From assembly GCA_950106755.1 (NCBI GenBank), contig OX467089.1, positions 24,409,345-24,473,344 of the forward strand: a stretch of 64,000 nt of DNA, written 5' to 3'. Positions 35,411-48,692 of the stretch are shown one piece after another; the stretch's first letter is position 1, and every line of letters starts with the position of its first letter. Below the pieces are notes generated by a model that was not told the origin of the DNA, searched no databases, and saw only the letters and a list, made by a program, of their open reading frames with translations. This stretch comes from Climacium dendroides (Eukaryota; Streptophyta; Bryopsida; Hypnales; Climaciaceae). The translations under genes and the position numbers were made by a program.

Positions 35411-36279
35411 TCATACTACTAAAATCATAAGTCCCTTTGTAATATCACAAATGCTACCATTAATACTACGGGCTCGTGCTTGCTATGCTACACATTCATT
35501 GTATCACATATTAGTAAAAATTTGATATATTTCAATAGAATGCATGATTATGATTTCGATAAGTCTTTAAAATAATTATTTTAATTATTTTATAAAAATA
35601 TTTTCAATCATGCATACATAGAAATCATATTTCACACAACATGATATTACTGAAATAGAGTAGTAGTTGACAATCACTTTTGAAATATCACTTTTTACGA
35701 AAGGTGATATTATAGAAATAATATAGTCGTTGCAATTGAGGTGATATTAAAGAAGATCAATATGGTGATATTATAAAGGTAGCAAATCCATTGCTTCTCT
35801 TGGCTTTTTACTTCTTTTGCATTTCTATGATTTTGTGCTTTTGTGAGCTTTGAGCTTTCATGATTTCAATTTTTTATTTGCTACTAACAAATGATTTTGA
35901 GAAATTTATTCAATTGAAACAATTTTGGATTCCACAACAATTAAGTTGTTCACAAAGTTTTTGAGATTTACAAGTTTTTTTTTTAAATTCTTCTATTTGG
36001 GTTGCTATTGTTTGTAATAATTGAGTCAAATTTCTAATGCATTTTAATGTATGTGTATCTTTTACCGTATTCGTCATTGCATGTATTTCATTCATCATTC
36101 ATTAAATTTCTATTGTTTATTTCAATATATGCTTACTTATAAATAAAATTATATGAAGATTTTAGTAATTTTTATCTAAAGATTTTTTGAAATTCTTGCT
36201 CTACATTCTATCTAATACATAAAAAATTCTAATGAAATTCTAATGGTGAATGCGTAGCATAGCAAGCGCCAACTACTAG
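35411..36279 (+). mobile_element. Non-autonomous Helitron, copy 1 (869 bp)
   Basis: Starts TCATACTACT after A and ends CTAG before T, the canonical Helitron 5'-TC and 3'-CTRR termini in an A/T target. A 20-bp subterminal inverted repeat is present: GCTTGCTATGCTACACATTC (35478-35497) against GAATGCGTAGCATAGCAAGC (36248-36267), 12 nt from the 3' end. Directly followed, without spacer, by copy 2. Carries a 62-codon minus-strand ORF. Confidence 0.8.
35910..36098 (-). CDS. 62-aa ORF inside Helitron copy 1, unknown
   Basis: ATG to stop, 62 codons, same start and stop position as in the two other Helitron copies. The predicted helix-prone middle (LLQTIATQIEEFKKK) is followed by a Cys-containing tail (LCEQLNCCGIQN). 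No upstream signals seen. Differences among copies are mostly amino-acid changing, so selection for a protein is not shown. May be chance. Confidence 0.25.
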   Translation of the reverse strand: MMNEIHAMTNTVKDTHTLKCIRNLTQLLQTIATQIEEFKKKTCKSQKLCEQLNCCGIQNCFN

Positions 36280-37130
36280 TCATACTACTAAAATCATAAG
36301 TCCCTCTGTAATATCACAAATGCTACCATTAATATTAGGGGCTCATGCTTGCTATGCTATGCATTCATTGTATCACATATTAGTAAAAATTTGATATATT
36401 TCAATAGAATGCATGATAATGATTTCCATAAGTCTTTAAAATAATTATTCTAAATATTTTATAAAAATATTTTCAATCATGCATACATAGAAATCATATT
36501 TTCACACAATGTAATATTACAGAAATAGAGTAGCAGTTTGCAATCACTTCTATAATATCACTTTTTACAAAAGGTGATATTATAGAAATAATATAGTTGT
36601 TGCAATTAAGGTGATATTAAAGAGGATCCATAGGATGATATTATAGAGGTAGCAAATCCATTGCTTCTCTTGGCTTTATACTTTTTTGCACTTCTATGAT
36701 TTTGTACTTTTGTGAGCTTTGAGCTTTGAGCTTTCATGATTTCAATTTTCTATTGCTATTACCAAATGATTTTGAGAAATTTATTCAATTCAAGCGATTT
36801 TGGATTTCACAACAATTAAGTTGTTCACAAAGTTTTTGAGATTTATAAGTTTTTCTTTTCAATTCTTCAATTTGGATTGCCATTTTTTGTAACAATAGAG
36901 TCAAATTTCTAATGCATTTTAATGTATGTGTATCTTTTACCATATTCATCGTTGCATGTATTTCATTCACCATTCATTAAATTTTTATTATTTATTTCAG
37001 TATATGCTTATTTATTAAAAAAATTGTATGAAGATTTTTTGAAATTCTTGCTCTGCATTCTATCTAATGCATAAAAATTCTTATGAAATTCTAATGGTGA
37101 ATGTGTAGCATAGCAAGCCCCAACCACTAG
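36280..37130 (+). mobile_element. Non-autonomous Helitron, copy 2 (851 bp), tandem with copy 1
   Basis: Begins TCATACTACT immediately after the CTAG of copy 1 and ends CCACTAG before T. The same subterminal inverted repeat is present. Head-to-tail arrays are a known outcome of rolling-circle transposition. Internal sequence is highly similar to copy 1. Confidence 0.8.
36785..36973 (-). CDS. 62-aa ORF inside Helitron copy 2, unknown
   Basis: Same ORF as in copies 1 and 3, uninterrupted. Core LLQKMAIQIEELKRK and tail LCEQLNCCEIQN. No recognised function. Confidence 0.25.
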   Translation of the reverse strand: MVNEIHATMNMVKDTHTLKCIRNLTLLLQKMAIQIEELKRKTYKSQKLCEQLNCCEIQNRLN

Positions 37131-37152
37131 TTTGAACTATAAAAGTCCAAGG

Positions 37153-37590
37153 TCCTATCACCAAGGTAGTTAGCCAAAGATAATCACATTCCTTGATGAA
37201 TAGGTACATTCTTTGTATTTTATAGTGTTTCTAAAATCATTTATAGGACATTTTTTGGATGCACATGCATTCAAAGTTTTATCTTGAAAATAAGATCTAT
37301 CACCAAGGTAATTGGCCAAAAATGATTTGATTGCTAATTGAATAGGAATATTTTTCATAACTATAGTGTTCCCCATAGTTATTTGTTAGATCCAAAATGT
37401 CCGCAGTAATTTACCAAGGTTAATTCTAGAAGAAAGTGGACCTATCACCAAAGTAGATAGCCAAAATTTTATTGGACTTGAGGTTTTATTGGTATATTCT
37501 TTGTTTCTACACTTTCCCTATTCGCATTTCCAAAGTCATTTGTTCAATTCAAAACATTTGCACTAATTTGCCAAGGTTAATTTTAGAAGA
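37153..37590. repeat. Degenerate ~145-bp tandem repeat, three units
   Basis: Each unit begins with a form of CCTATCACCAAGGTAGTTAG (37153, about 37292, about 37438) followed by an AATAGGTACATTCTTTG-like phrase and an AAAGTCATTTG-like phrase. Divergence between units is high. Single related units lie at 30460-30580 and 54690-54850. Confidence 0.6.
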
Positions 37591-40500
37591 ACATAGGCAA
37601 AACATAGAATATATACCTATAGTAGCAAAGTCAAATTTTATATTATCTAATTTAAGATCCTCTGCCAAAGCTCTTGAAGACATTTTTGCAAGCATAGAGT
37701 TCGTTGTAGCTCCTTGTGTCCATTATAAATTACTTCTTATCATATTCATTTTTTCCATAGCCAAGTTCACTTTAAATGTGTAGAGGACTATTACATCTAG
37801 TGGCTAATGTTCTTAGAAGCAATTAGATGGAAAAAGAAGAACATCCAATCTATTATCTCTTCTAAACCTTGTAGCCTCCTTAGTTACATGGCTTGCATGT
37901 CCATCTCTTATTAACAAATGCTTGTTCTCCTTTCACATTCCACTTGGAATATTATTTTTGAAATGAACTAACCATTCTAAGGAGATCTAAAAAGTCATCT
38001 AACCATTTTGTTAGAATGTAATTGTTGCACATGCTTTACAATTTTTAATGTAATCAATTTAGGGTTTAGGTTCTTTTATGAAGATGTGCAAGTTTGGGAT
38101 ATGAAAACCAATAAAGTTTAGACATGTTATGATGGACATTAGAAGAAATTTGAGGCCTTGGGAGGGCCATTTCAAGCTTGTTCCCAAGGCTGAGAACGCG
38201 TTATAATATCAAAATATTAAAATAAATAAATAAAATTTCAAAAAAATATTTATAATTAATTAATATTATTAGACATGGCAGGGACTCGGCTACGTCATAT
38301 TGTTGATTTGGCAGAGTTCCTAGAGTTCCCTGTAGTTTGAGAATTCATGGGAATCCACAATCTTCCATTGCCTTCAAATTTCATCTAATGCATCCACTCC
38401 TTGTTGTCTACATAGGCAAAACTCACTACCTTGCTTTTTGTTTTTAGCAACAATTTTGATTGACAAATTCCCATCCCTTTTATTCACCCTTATTTCATCT
38501 AAATTCCATACACGATTAGGGTGGTAGTCTATAGCAGTGTAAACTTATTGAAGGTTATAAAAGGCTAATGTTGTTTTCATTATACACCCTAATTTTCTTC
38601 TAACTTCCAATCCATTTGCACACCTTAACCCTAGAGCACCTAATGTAGAATCACAAAATTGCCACCGACCAAGACTACCTTCCATTCAAATTTCTCTCAC
38701 AAGTGGTGAAATGACATCCACCAAACTTAGCTATTGAAATTGGTAGAACCTTTAGCCCGGATTTCTAGGAAAAATATTGAAACATTCAACTGTACTAATT
38801 AATTAAAAATTTATAGTGGTCAAAGGGGAGTTGAATTGTGTGGGAGACCAAAATTTTAGGAAGTCTTGCACTTTAGATGAATGCAATGTTTGCCCGAATT
38901 GCAATTATGCCTTGAAATTTTGTCAAAACTTTACGTAAAAAAGGCATCTAATAGCCCTCCAATTCTAAGGATCTTTTGTCAATTGTAAGACCGTTCAATG
39001 AATAGACACAATTAAAGGAAAAGTGCACCGGGATCAGTGTTGAAACTATTGTAGAATGTTTTTTTTCTATTAAATCCCTACTTCACAAGTATGATGCCAT
39101 GATTAGTCACACAAATTGCACTGACTTGCCCTTACCCCCCACTATGCTTTATATTATGCCAAAATCAAGGACTACACAACCCCATCATTAGATTTGCAAA
39201 GATACTAGGGTACTCAAGGGGTAAGCAAATTTCTAGACGTTTTTGTTTAAAAAAAACCTACCATTTATCACCAAGAACTTTTTTTTCTAAAGGAATGTTT
39301 TATTGGTGAATTTTTCAAGATATTTTCACCTTGAAAGGATTGAGGCACATTTGATGCATAAATTGTGAAAATTGCCACTTTTAAGGGCACTAAGGAAAAA
39401 TGTATTTTTTTTTCCCAAAATTCAACTGTACAAATTTGTATTAGAGTACTATGAAAATATGTGGAAAATTCAAAAATTTTGAATGTACAAATTAAAATAT
39501 TGTAATGTCTGAAGTTAGAAGAAAAAATTATTTTTTTTATCAACAGCTCAACATGCTTTAACTCTTCCTACAGTGAGATTTCTACACTATGCATGGAATT
39601 TTTCTTACATTTGCATCTTCTATTATATAAGTTACATACCTACCAAATTCAAAAATTATTGGAGGAGTTTTGCACATGTTGCCTAAAACTGTCTAAACTA
39701 TCCAAAAGGTTTAGGGTAGCATAACTTTTGATCCAGGCACCCAATTGGAAATAAGATTATATTCCCACTACAAAGGTACATGTTTACACATTGTGTCAAA
39801 ATTTTATGAACATTTGTCAAAAAATGACTTCATACGCACTAATCTAAGATCACATGTGTACATGCAATGGTCATTCAATCCTTGAGAAGTAAAATAGTGC
39901 AATTTAGCATATTGACAATAACACATAAGGCTATTTGCTGCATTAGAAAGCACCATTGGACAATTGGTAATTTTTCTACTTTCTTTAGGTAGGTTTGATG
40001 GCCTATTGTTTTAAAAATTGTTTTCCGTCTCTCCCAATCTTGAATGCTTGAAGGGGTATCCCATAATAGTTTCTAGCTTGCCTTATTGACATCTTTATAG
40101 TTAAGATTTCTAATTGCATGTCACCTTCTAACCATTCTTTTTTTCTTGATTTTTGTAGGTTCATGTTTTGGATCACTTTCAAGTTGTTCTATTGACAGCA
40201 TTCCTTATATCCTTAGTTGCTTTGCAATTAGTTCATTCTTTAGCCTCTTGGGTATATTAACATTGGTTTATAAATGTTGTCAAACTCTATTAGTAGGAAG
40301 CCTCATACACAACACATGCAATCATTTTAATCTACAAAATAAGAAGAATTGGATCAAAAAGTTCACATTTCAATTTACAAAATAAAAAGCATTGGATTGA
40401 AAGGTTCAAGGTTTAAAGGTTATCAATATTGAAGTTGAGTTGTGAAAATTTTAAAATTATAACAACATGTAAATACCTTGATTGTGCATTCATGAAGCTC

Positions 40501-41800
40501 CACAATGTTCTAAGTCAATGTACTAATTCCTTCATATCTCTATAGCATTACTCTCCTCAAAGAGGGTTTGTGCTTGCATTTGTGGCCTGTGACTTTGAAA
40601 ATAAGTCTTGCACTCTCAAATTTGTGATTTCATCAAAACATTTTATCCATTGCAATCAAAATATCATTTAGCTATCCATCTACAAGACTAATTCAATCTC
40701 CATCAAAAAAGATCATTTGTACATTCACACAAATTCATTCATAAATATTCTTACCATTCTCAATGTTGTTTTCAAATTTTGAAAATTGTGCAGTTCATAT
40801 ACAATGCCTAGTATCTAATTATGTGCATTGCATGGTAAATGGCACATCTTTGTTATACTATTCATTATAGTTGGTTATACGCCATTGTTTTCATTTTTGA
40901 AATGAAGGTGTTACAATTTGTGCCTAAAACAAATTTTTGAGCATCTTGAAAACTCTAATTCTTCCTTGAGTTAGTACTTAAATCCAATGTATTTGCAACT
41001 TTTGTCAAGATATTATGAGCTTTGTCCGCATATGTTGGATGTTTGTAAGATGATATTCTATATAGTACAAAATAATGCAAATTAGGGAGTTTTGCACAGA
41101 GTTTTGTAATTAGCAAGTAATATGGTGTCACAATCTACTTCTTTGTAAGTTTTCAATGGGAAAGTTGCTTAGGTTCTTCAAATTTAGGATTATATATGGC
41201 ACTTTTGCAAATGTTGGAACCATCCTGATTTACTTTTAAGATTTGCACACCAACCTCAACATATAGACATTCACATAGTAGAAAAATGCTTTGGAATTTA
41301 AGATAACCCAATACATGGTTATACAACTAATTCTAGGTCTTTGCATAATATGCACTCATCAAAATTTATTGTGTTGATTAAAAATAGGTTTTTGCTAACA
41401 TTTTTTTAATGATCACCATTGGAAAGAAACTAGACTACATAACCCCAAATGTGAAAGGTAAGTTTATAATTATATTTCCTTGAAGCTTCAATTGATATTT
41501 GTTTTTTTTTGTGATTGTTATTTAAGTGAACACCATTGCTACAGGAATGGCAAGAAACAATGATGAATCCATTTTTTCATTTAGGCTTGCTTTGGCCATC
41601 TATGTAATAAGTTCAAGAGGACATATAATGCAAAAGAAAATGTTCAGAATTCTTTGAAATTACAACAAGGGAAAAAATATTTATTTTATATAACATTTGA
41701 ATTAGATCTTGATAGAGGTGGTGTTGCTTGCCTTTGTTGCAGTGTAAAAATTGTCTTGATGCTCTAAAATCATGAGGCTTCCTCCATGCTCTTGATGTCA
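37591..41800. other. Gene-poor AT-rich region
   Basis: No gene supported. 38138-38200 contains ATTAGAAGAAATTTGAGGCC and GGGCCATTTCAAGCTTGTTC, related to the repeat next to the hairpin at 59210-59270. 39260-39600 is a degraded inverted relative of the interior of the 28714 element. Remaining ORFs are under 105 codons with no family features. Confidence 0.4.
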
Positions 41801-44800
41801 ATAGAAGGTAGTCACACCTTCATGAGGTACTTGAAAAATAGAGAATGAGAAGGTGGTGAGGGTTTAGAAGAGCCAATGGAAAGTTGCATTGGGTGAAGAA
41901 GATATAACACCCATGAAAGATGTGTGGAGAGTGAAGATTGAAATTATGGGAATTGGTTTACCTACTCAAAAGGATAGAAGGTATTTCCTTGATTCACAAG
42001 AGTCAATAAGCAATTTTGTACGTAGTGTTTTGTTTGAGGATACTTGACTTTATGCTTCTATGATTTCTTTGCACATGAATGGCTTCATTTAATTTCAGCC
42101 TATTTACATCATGTTTTAATTCATAAATTGGAATTAAAATGGTTGAGATTTTATAGATTTTATAGTTAGTAATTTTTAAATTTAAATTTTTTTAAATCAT
42201 TAAAACTTTGAAATTCATTAACTTTCTCACTGTAGTGTGAGAGGTTGCGTTCACTTTGGTACAAAAATAAAAGCTTTATGCACAAAGGACTGCACGGGCT
42301 TTTTGTGGTATTTATGGATTTTTTGTGACACCATGTGAAAATCATGGTTTTGCCAAAAAAAAAGATAATTCAAGGTGTAATTTTTTAATTTAGAAAAAAT
42401 TGTTATTTTTACATTGTAGGTCCAAGTGTCACAAACCTAGCACAAATAGAAAGCTTTATGCAAGAAGGAGGCTAAGGGTTTTGTTTTCTTGACGTTTAGA
42501 CATGTGATGTGAAAGTTATGATTTTCTTAAATTACAAGACAACTTATTTCAATTTTGGAATTCATAAAAACAAATGAAATTCTAAAACTTTCACACCATA
42601 GGTCCAAATGGTCTATGCACCCCTCTTCACAAAGAGTTTTCCAACAATACCAAGAATGCCACTAGATGCCTTACGATTTCTTGAATCTTAGCATATCAAA
42701 TAAATAAAACAAAAACAATTAATCTAATTTAAGGTATGGATATTTTGAAAAGGAATAAAAGGAAAAAATACACAAAATTTTGACATAATTTTTGACATAC
42801 AACCTTATAATTGATAAAGAATAAATAAAAAATTAAACTAAGCAAAAGATTACTTTCAAAGTTATATATAAAAATTCTACAATAACTCTTCTAAATCATT
42901 CTACATCATTAGAAGTTCCAATTGAATGTAAAAGCCAAAAAATTGTAATTTCTTGTTTGTAACTTCATGTTTTCATTATGGATTCTAAGATTTTAATTAA
43001 AAATAATAATTTAAGAGGAATTTAAAAAAAATAAAATTAATAAAATATTAATAAAAGAAAAAAGAAAAAAAGAAAAAAAATATTCATATCAAAACTATAT
43101 ATTAAACTATACACCAACTCTTTCACACTTGCTTTCAAATCATTCTACATTCTACTAATGTCATCAAAAGTTAAAATTCTATATATTTATATTGAAATTC
43201 TCATATATGTAATATATAGTATACATATATATACACATATACATATATATATAGTATACATTGCCTTGTAATTAATTATTTCTAGTAAGCACCAATCATT
43301 TGTAACCATACCTCAACGTAGTGAATAAGAGGAAATTATTGCAAATTGTCTTACAACGCATATCATATCTAACTCTATGAAAATGATAGCTTCATTCAAT
43401 GATTCTGATGAAAAAATGAGCAATTTTGATCCTTATAATAGTGATGATGACTTTCTCGTAGATGGTGTCCTCACAATTTGAATATTAAACTTAGTATTAG
43501 AAGCTTGTAGCTTGGTATTAAGCTTGTGTTAGTTAGTTTGGTAGAAGGTGGTTGATAACCAGTTCATTAATAATTGATACTTGAATTGGTGGGGTTAGAA
43601 TTAGGGTTAGCCGACAGTTAACTGTCTTGAGGTTTGGATGGCTACTTGAGGCAAGGACTAGTCCCTTGTCTCGCTATTTTGTTTTGGATATGGGGAGGAG
43701 GAGACACTTTGAGTGCTAAGTGTATACTTGTTCTGATTTTATGTTGAAAGGAGCATTGGTTTGAAGGATTTTTGTGTTGTATTTTGAGTAAGTATTGAAT
43801 GAGTATAAGATTTTAAATTTGGATTTTTGAATACTTGATTTACTATGATGCAAAGTTTTAAATCTAGATTTATCCTGGAGAAAAAGTTATGAAGCCTTGA
43901 AGTGAAGGTGTTTCGATTCAAAGGTAACCAAGGAGGGCGATTTGAAGAGATTCATTCTTATTGAGAAATTGTGCAATGGAAACGAAACTTCAAGGTTACC
44001 TTTTTTATCTTATCTTTTAGCTTTTATCAAAATTTTGGCTTTAATGGATTGAGGATCGAAGAGTTATGCACCAAAATACAACTGGGTTGAAGAGATAATG
44101 AAGGATTATAAAGTCAGTAGTAGGAAAATGTACACCAAAGTTGGATAGTAATTTAAAATATAATTAAATTTGGTGAATAAATAGTTGGATAGTTTATCTA
44201 TATTGTGGCAAAGTTTCAAGTTGTTTGAAGTTACTGTCCAAAAGTTATGCTAAACCAAAGCTAGATATGACAATTTTTAAGATAGAGTAAGAATCGTAAG
44301 ATAGGGATATGGGAAAAGGGGAATTTTAGGGTAGGTTTATTATTATTTAAAGTATTTAAAAATATTAAATAATATTTACAAAGCATTTCCATAGCAAAGG
44401 CCCCATGCTATTTTGAACCTAATAACAAAACTTTATAACAACATTTTTCCTTAATTCGATTTATGGATACAATTCTTAATGGTTCTATTTAGGTTCAAAA
44501 CCTACAGAAATGAGGCATCTAAGTGAAATATTGTAGCTACACTCAATATTTTTACACGCTCTATTTCAAAATTAACAAATACCAATAATCTTTAAATGAA
44601 ATTGAAGTGAAATCCTTAAGTAAATGCACATCATAAATTTACCTTTATTTTAAAAATTAAACTTTGGGAATAATAAATTTTTTACTAATACACGCCAATG
44701 TACCATGGCCCATGGCCCAGAATTCAACCCTAAACAAATAAAAAAATTTATTGTTGTTGCAATTACAAACAAAAATAATTGGCACACAAAAAGTCTTTCA

Positions 44801-44850
44801 CCAAATAACTTTATGAAGAATCATATAGTTTGAAATTCTACTGGAATGCA
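41801..44850. other. Gene-poor AT-rich region
   Basis: 41810-41960 shares short phrases (GTAGTCACACCTTCATGAGG-like) with 62270-62370 and, inverted, with 45710-45745. 42230-42480 is related to 49990-50240 (GTGAGAGGTTGC and AAGCTTTATG phrases). 43196-43262 is a TA-rich microsatellite. No gene supported. Confidence 0.4.
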
Positions 44851-45369
44851 ACCATCTCCATGTCTCTTATTATTCAAATTTTTATGTCTTTTATTATTCG
44901 TGTCTCTTATTATCTATATTTCTTATTATCCATCATTAAATAAATATGAATCTTATGGATTGCTATTTTTTTCAACAATAAATGGTGGTCAGGTATTAGA
45001 CAAATCTGAAGTCCCCAAAAGATCCAATGATTTAAATTGCATTTGCTTAAACATGCGTCTCCAATCTAAATCCTAAAATGTATTTGCATGCAATTTATAC
45101 CAAATTTGATTCAAAATATCAAATTTAGAAAATTGAGCACCTAAACCACAAATGACACTTCCAAACCACAAATCTTAAGAAGAAGTCAAAGTAATTTGTA
45201 TGAAAACATGCAAAAAATGCAACACCTTAAACTTACACAAATAACAATTTTATGAAAAAACATAATATTTTTAATTTATTAGCTACTAGTACCACAATCC
45301 ATATGCTCAACTCATGCCACCACGAGCTCTCTTTAAATTGGTCTCTTCACCAAAGACAAAGTTCAGTAG

Positions 45370-45690
45370 TAAAGACGAAATTACTAGCAACAAAGGTGAA
45401 ACTTGTAGTGGGAAGGTGAAAAATAAAACTAGCAGTATAAAGGTGAAAAGTAAAACTAGCAATATAAAGGTGAAAGATGAAGTATAAAAGAATATTTTTA
45501 GCGTGTTATATCTTATACATGTTCAATGTTCACCTCTAGAGGTAAACATTGGATATACGCAAAATATAACAAGCAAAGAATATTTCCTTACGAAGGGACA
45601 ACCTAAAGCCATCTAGAAGTGAACATTGGACATATGCAAGATATAACGAGCAAAGAATATTTCCTAACAAAGGGACAACCTAAAGCCAAC
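45370..45690. repeat. Two local tandem repeats
   Basis: 45395-45480 repeats a ~27-bp unit containing AAACTAGCA and TATAAAGGTGAAA. About 45534-45690 is a two-copy direct repeat of ~78 bp with CAAAGAATATTTCC and GGGACAACCTAAAGCCA in each copy. Confidence 0.6.
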
Positions 45691-47884
45691 AAGAAGTGGC
45701 CACCTTCTCATTCTCCATTTTCAAAGTGCTTAGTGAAGGTGTGACTACCCCTAATGGAAAGTCCTTCTACAAGTATGAATTCACCTTTTGTAATTTCACA
45801 AGACTCAAGTCTATGAATGCATTAAATTCTTTTGAGGCACTAAAAAAATTTAAAGAAGAAAATTGAAGCTTGAGCACATTTATAGGGACAAATAACAATG
45901 AAAGAATATGAAGAAGCAATCAAGTTAATAGAGAAGGTAGATTCAAGTATTTGATTACGCAAGAAGTTCAACAACACAATTAATTTGCCAAGATATCCTT
46001 CTATATAGAAGATTTCATGTTCACCAAAAATTAAAGGAGATAACAAAATTTAATTCTCCTTCTTTGCATGTGCAAAATACAAGTATGAACTTGCACAAAT
46101 ATTTTGAAATTCCATGAGAGGTTCCACAAAAAAATTTGAAATTTTCTAGTAGTTAGAAGATCCTCTTTCAAGCAATCAATTGCCAAAATTCATGATGGAA
46201 AATTTGTAGGAATTACCCTAGATATAGTAAGATCTAATTAAAATTTTAACATAGCTTCTTCTATATTAATAACACTATTCAACAAGTTTCAACCCAATCT
46301 GATAACCAAAAGTACCCGAATCAACAAGATTTTTTAAAATTGATAAAATTGAAGAGAATTTGTAGAGTTGACTAGTGTTTTGGAGACATACAGAATTGGA
46401 ATGGAGCTGAAATTAGTTTGTTTCTTATTCCCTTATATTTACTAAAGAACATAGTCTTCTTACTTTTCGTAGAAAAGTCAAAACTCCAAAACTTGTATAT
46501 TTTAAACACTAAATTGTTGTTAAGTTTCATTAAGTTTTTTTTGAAGAAAAAAGGGGTGGATAAGATGCTAAACTAAAAATAGCCTTTTGAAGCCAATGGT
46601 GCAATCTATTTATGATTTGAAGTCTTTCTCCAAAAGTTAGGATTTGGCCCAACGTAGAATGTCAAAAATTGAAGATTAAGATGAAAATCTTAAATGATAA
46701 GATTACCATTAGGAAATGAAAAGAAGTAGGTGCCCTTAGGAGAGTATTTAAGTGCATCCCTTTTCCTCTCAAAACACCATTTTTCTACCTTTATAGCCAT
46801 ATTTTGGCACTTGGACACATTGGTCCATTTAATTGGATTTTTTGGCCATTTTTTAAGCCCAATTGCAAACATGTATTTTTGGAGCATTTCAAGTTCCATT
46901 TGTTGCTATTTCGACAAGTTTTGAAGGAATTAGGGGTTCCTTCTAATGCAACCCCCTCTATACTTTGACGATGTTGCTTAGGAGGATCTTTAGCGTGATC
47001 TTTAGTATGGAATTTTGAATGATTATACTAATTTGTGGTATTTTCTTTAGTTTTATACTAACAAGTGGTTGTACTAATTTGTTTGTGATTTTGATTTTGT
47101 ACTAACAAGTGTTTATACTAACCCAAGTACACTAACATGACCATGTGTATTTTTGACTAATGTTGTGAGAATGACCTTATTGGAAATATCAGAATGGATC
47201 TGTGGTTTTGTTCACTGTGGTGAAGTTTTGACTTTGAGCACTTTGTGATTTAATAGACTATTTAGAGGTTTTACCAAGATCATGGCAAAGCTTTGGCTTT
47301 GAGTGTTTTGTGATTTAACAAAATTTAGAGGTTTACCAAAATCAGGATGGAACTTTGACACTAAGTGTTTTGGAAAGACCCCACAAAATAGTATGTTTGG
47401 TTATTTCACCAAGTCTAGTTTTTAAAACATAGTTTTGGAATATCAAATTTAGTCTTCCAAAGTTGTATACAAAAATTGCAAAATTAGTTGTCCTTTGGGT
47501 GTCAAAAATTTAGACATTTGCCCCCCAAATATTTATTTTGCTAGAGTTCAAGAGATTGCATTAAAAGAAAGAATTTTTAGTATTCAATTTTTTCAAAAAT
47601 TAGACTCCAATATAGGTATAAAATCCCAAGGAAAACTAGTCCAAAGGGCTCATAAATTATTTGTCTGAATCAATAACTAGTTCAAAGCACAAAGTAGCTA
47701 ATTATTACACTAGGAGGAGTTTGTCTAATTAAGTGGCGCCACATCATCCTATTCATGTCACCACCACCTCACCCTCCACATCATTTGCTGAAGGAGTATG
47801 GCTATGTGTTTGACGCAAAAATCTAGGTCCTAATTCAAATTAGACTACTTTAAGAAATAGAAAAAATGGATCAAAGTAAGATGT
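45691..47884. other. Gene-poor AT-rich region
   Basis: No gene, RNA or clear element. Short degenerate direct repeats occur at 47200-47390 (GAAGTTTTGACTTTGAGCAC, AGCTTTGGCTTTGAGTG, AACTTTGACACTAAGTG). Confidence 0.35.
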
Positions 47885-48516
47885 CATTAGGAAAGGAATG
47901 AGGCCTCAAGAAGGCCTTGACTTTGAGAACTCGAAGTCCTTGCTGAATTTGAAATAAATTTTTTTCTTTCTAGAGAATTTGACTGCAGATTTGAGCTCCT
48001 AGGTCACATGTCATAAAAACGAGTACAAATAAGTTTTTTTTAAAATAAAAATAATAATTAATAATATCCTAGGTGGCCGGAGGTCGGCCATGTCAAATTG
48101 TGGATTAAAAATAAATCTATATAATTAAAATGAATTAAAATGAATTAAAATGAATTAATATGAATTAAAATGAATTAATATGAATTAAAATGAATTAATA
48201 TGAATTAAAATGAATTAATATGAATTAAAATGAATTAATATGAATTAAAATGAATTAATATGAATTAAAATGAATTAATATGAATTAAAATGAATTAATA
48301 TGAATTAAAATGAATTAAAATGAATTAAAATGGGAATAATATTTGTACTTGTTTGTTATGGCATGTGGTCTACAAGCTCAAATCTGTAGACGAATTCTTT
48401 TTTTAAAAATAATTTTGCTAAAAAAAAGGTCAGCATGGATTACGAGTTCCAAAGTTGTGGATTCAATTCTCAAAGGGAGGGGGCCTTCCTGAGGCCTCAT
48501 TCCTTTCCTAATGGTA
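47885..48516. mobile_element. Foldback-type element with long inverted ends around a minisatellite
   Basis: The left end CATTAGGAAAGGAATGAGGC is mirrored at the right end (48483-48515) over ~32 bp with one mismatch, and weaker pairing continues inward (ATTTGAGCTC, TCACATGTCATA against the GGCATGTGGT and GAGCTCAAAT counterparts). No clear target duplication. Non-coding. Confidence 0.55.
48121..48333. repeat. 10-bp minisatellite TGAATTAAAA/TGAATTAATA, about 20 units
   Basis: A very regular array inside the foldback element. Two variants alternate, giving a 20-bp higher-order period for most of the array, with homogeneous TGAATTAAAA units at both edges. Confidence 0.95.
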
Positions 48517-48692
48517 TAATGAAATTCATGGAAAAAAACTCCTTAATGATAAGTTTCTAGAAGGTCTCCCATTTATCATTTATCTCAACATGATTTCAAG
48601 GTGTTTATATCACTATTTAAAATATTTTATCTACAACTTTCTAACAATTCAATGAAATGAATGGAGAGGTCTTCCTATAATTAACCTATCAA

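Noticed and set aside
44846..45076. 76-codon ORF with a strongly hydrophobic start
   Set aside because: Looks like a signal peptide but lies in AT-rich repeat DNA, where Leu/Ile/Phe codons are common; nothing else supports it.
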